Of a stretch of 64,000 nt of DNA, positions 63,280 to 64,000 are shown piece by piece. The translations under genes were made by a program, and so were the position numbers. The stretch comes from Branchipolynoe longqiensis. Taxonomy: Eukaryota > Annelida > Polychaeta > Phyllodocida > Polynoidae. How positions within the stretch are numbered: the first letter of the stretch is position 1; the number at the start of each line of letters is the position of its first letter. The stretch covers positions 68,336,785-68,400,784 of the forward strand of contig CM059192.1 in the NCBI GenBank assembly GCA_030323885.1, written 5' to 3'. Below the pieces are notes generated by a model. That model was given only the letters and a program-made list of their open reading frames with translations, was not told where the DNA came from and did not search any database.

Positions 63280-64000
63280 CTCCATGTGTGTGTCTCTGTG
63301 TCTGTGTCTATGTGTGTGTCTGTGTCTGTGTGTGTGTCTGTGTCTCTGTGTGTGGCTGTGTCTGTGTGTGTATGTGTCTCTGTGTCTGTGTCTGTGTCTG
63401 TGTGTGTATATGTGTGTGTCTGTGTCTGTATGTCTGTGTCTGTGTGTGTGTCTGTGTCTGTGTCTATGTGTGTGTCTGTGTGTGTCTGTGTGTTTGTCTG
63501 TGTCTCTGTGTGTGCCTCACTCTCACTCTCAGTCTGACTCTCACTCTCACTCTCAGTCTGACTCTCACTCTGACTCTCACTCTCACTCTCAGTCTGACTC
63601 TCACTCTCACTCTCAGTCTGACTCTCACTCTCAGTCTGACTCTCACTCTCAGTCTGACTCTCACTCTCAGTCTGACTCCCACTCTGACTCTGACTCTCAG
63701 TCTGACTCTGACTCTCACTCTCTCACTCTCAGAGACACACAGAAACACAGAGACACACGCAGAGACACACACAGAGACACACACACAGACACACAGAAAC
63801 AGAGTGAGACTGAGAGTGAGAGTGAGACTGAGAGTGAGAGTCAGACTGAGAGTGAGAGTGAGGCACACAGAGACACAGATACACACACACAGACACAGAC
63901 ACATACACACACAGACACAGACACACATACACACACCAACACATACACACACACAGACACACACACAGACACACACATAGACACACATATACACACATAG
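63280..64000. repeat. Compound microsatellite in inverted arrangement, runs to the window edge
   Basis: Left arm: TGTGTCTGTGTCTGTG tracts, then GCCTCACTCTCACTCTCAGT and (CTGACTCTCACTCTCA)n. Right arm: (TGAGAGTGAGAGTCAGAC)n, GAGTGAGAGTGAGGCACACA, then ACAGACACAGACACAT tracts. The right arm is the reverse complement of the left. Open frames are low complexity. Confidence 0.9.

Overview
The window is repeat-dense nuclear DNA from an animal, most likely a mollusc or another lophotrochozoan. Supporting signs are an intron-split metazoan gene with GT/AG junctions, APE-type LINE fragments, tRNA-derived SINEs (SINE-B resembles SINEs I recall as common in molluscs), a tyrosine-recombinase retrotransposon, many MITEs and an assembly gap. 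No bacterial-style operon, CRISPR array or functional tRNA gene was seen.

Host gene. On the minus strand, three short exons (3967-4178, 2252-2327, 148-240) join in phase and encode the N-terminal MIT-like/USP8-dimer region of a STAMBP/AMSH-type deubiquitinase. The gene runs off the left edge. Its introns hold nested DNA transposons. Two other minus-strand ORFs (about 18969-19440 and 46265-46570) look protein-like but were not recognised.

Main element. 26362-31834 is a C-rich 5.47-kb retrotransposon with the order A1-gag-RT/RNase H-tyrosine recombinase-B1-A2-B2. This is the split-direct-repeat layout of Ngaro/PAT-like members of the DIRS order. RT, RNase H and recombinase signature residues are all present. 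It sits inside a SINE-A copy without a target-site duplication, and its repeats are almost identical, so it is young. Two frame breaks fall in C-runs, and a possible -1 slippery site precedes the recombinase frame.

Other repeats, with names used below. SINE-A: two tRNA-like heads and two alternative tails, T1 (ends in ...GTAAAACAACAAC or ...AAACTCCAACAACC) and T2 (ends in ...CCCCTGCTTAAACAACTAATGTACC); about 30 copies or pieces. SINE-B: tRNA-derived, 4 copies. SINE-C: shares tail T2, 2 copies. SINE-D: short, 3 copies. MITE-1: about 340 bp, TTAA target, TIR AGYTGCATAGTCCGATG, at least 10 copies or pieces. Also present are MULE-type MITEs with 9-bp duplications, Harbinger-type MITEs with TAA, pogo/Tigger-type MITEs with TA, a 755-bp TA-flanked transposon in two inverted copies, and two TIR families (X and Y) that carry tandem-repeat cargo. 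Families X and Y appear to share and exchange satellite monomers, which is the most unusual feature outside the retrotransposon.

Layout. 1-5.4 kb: host exons and nested transposons. 5.4-7.8 kb: unique, no feature seen. 7.8-11.3 kb: family Y and a decayed LINE. 11.3-26.2 kb: SINEs and MITEs. 26.2-32.0 kb: the retrotransposon in its SINE. 32-42 kb: MITEs and the second family X copy. 42-58 kb: TA transposon pair, minisatellites and SINEs. 58-64 kb: SINE, MULE, the gap at 61108-61605, and an inverted compound microsatellite at the right edge.
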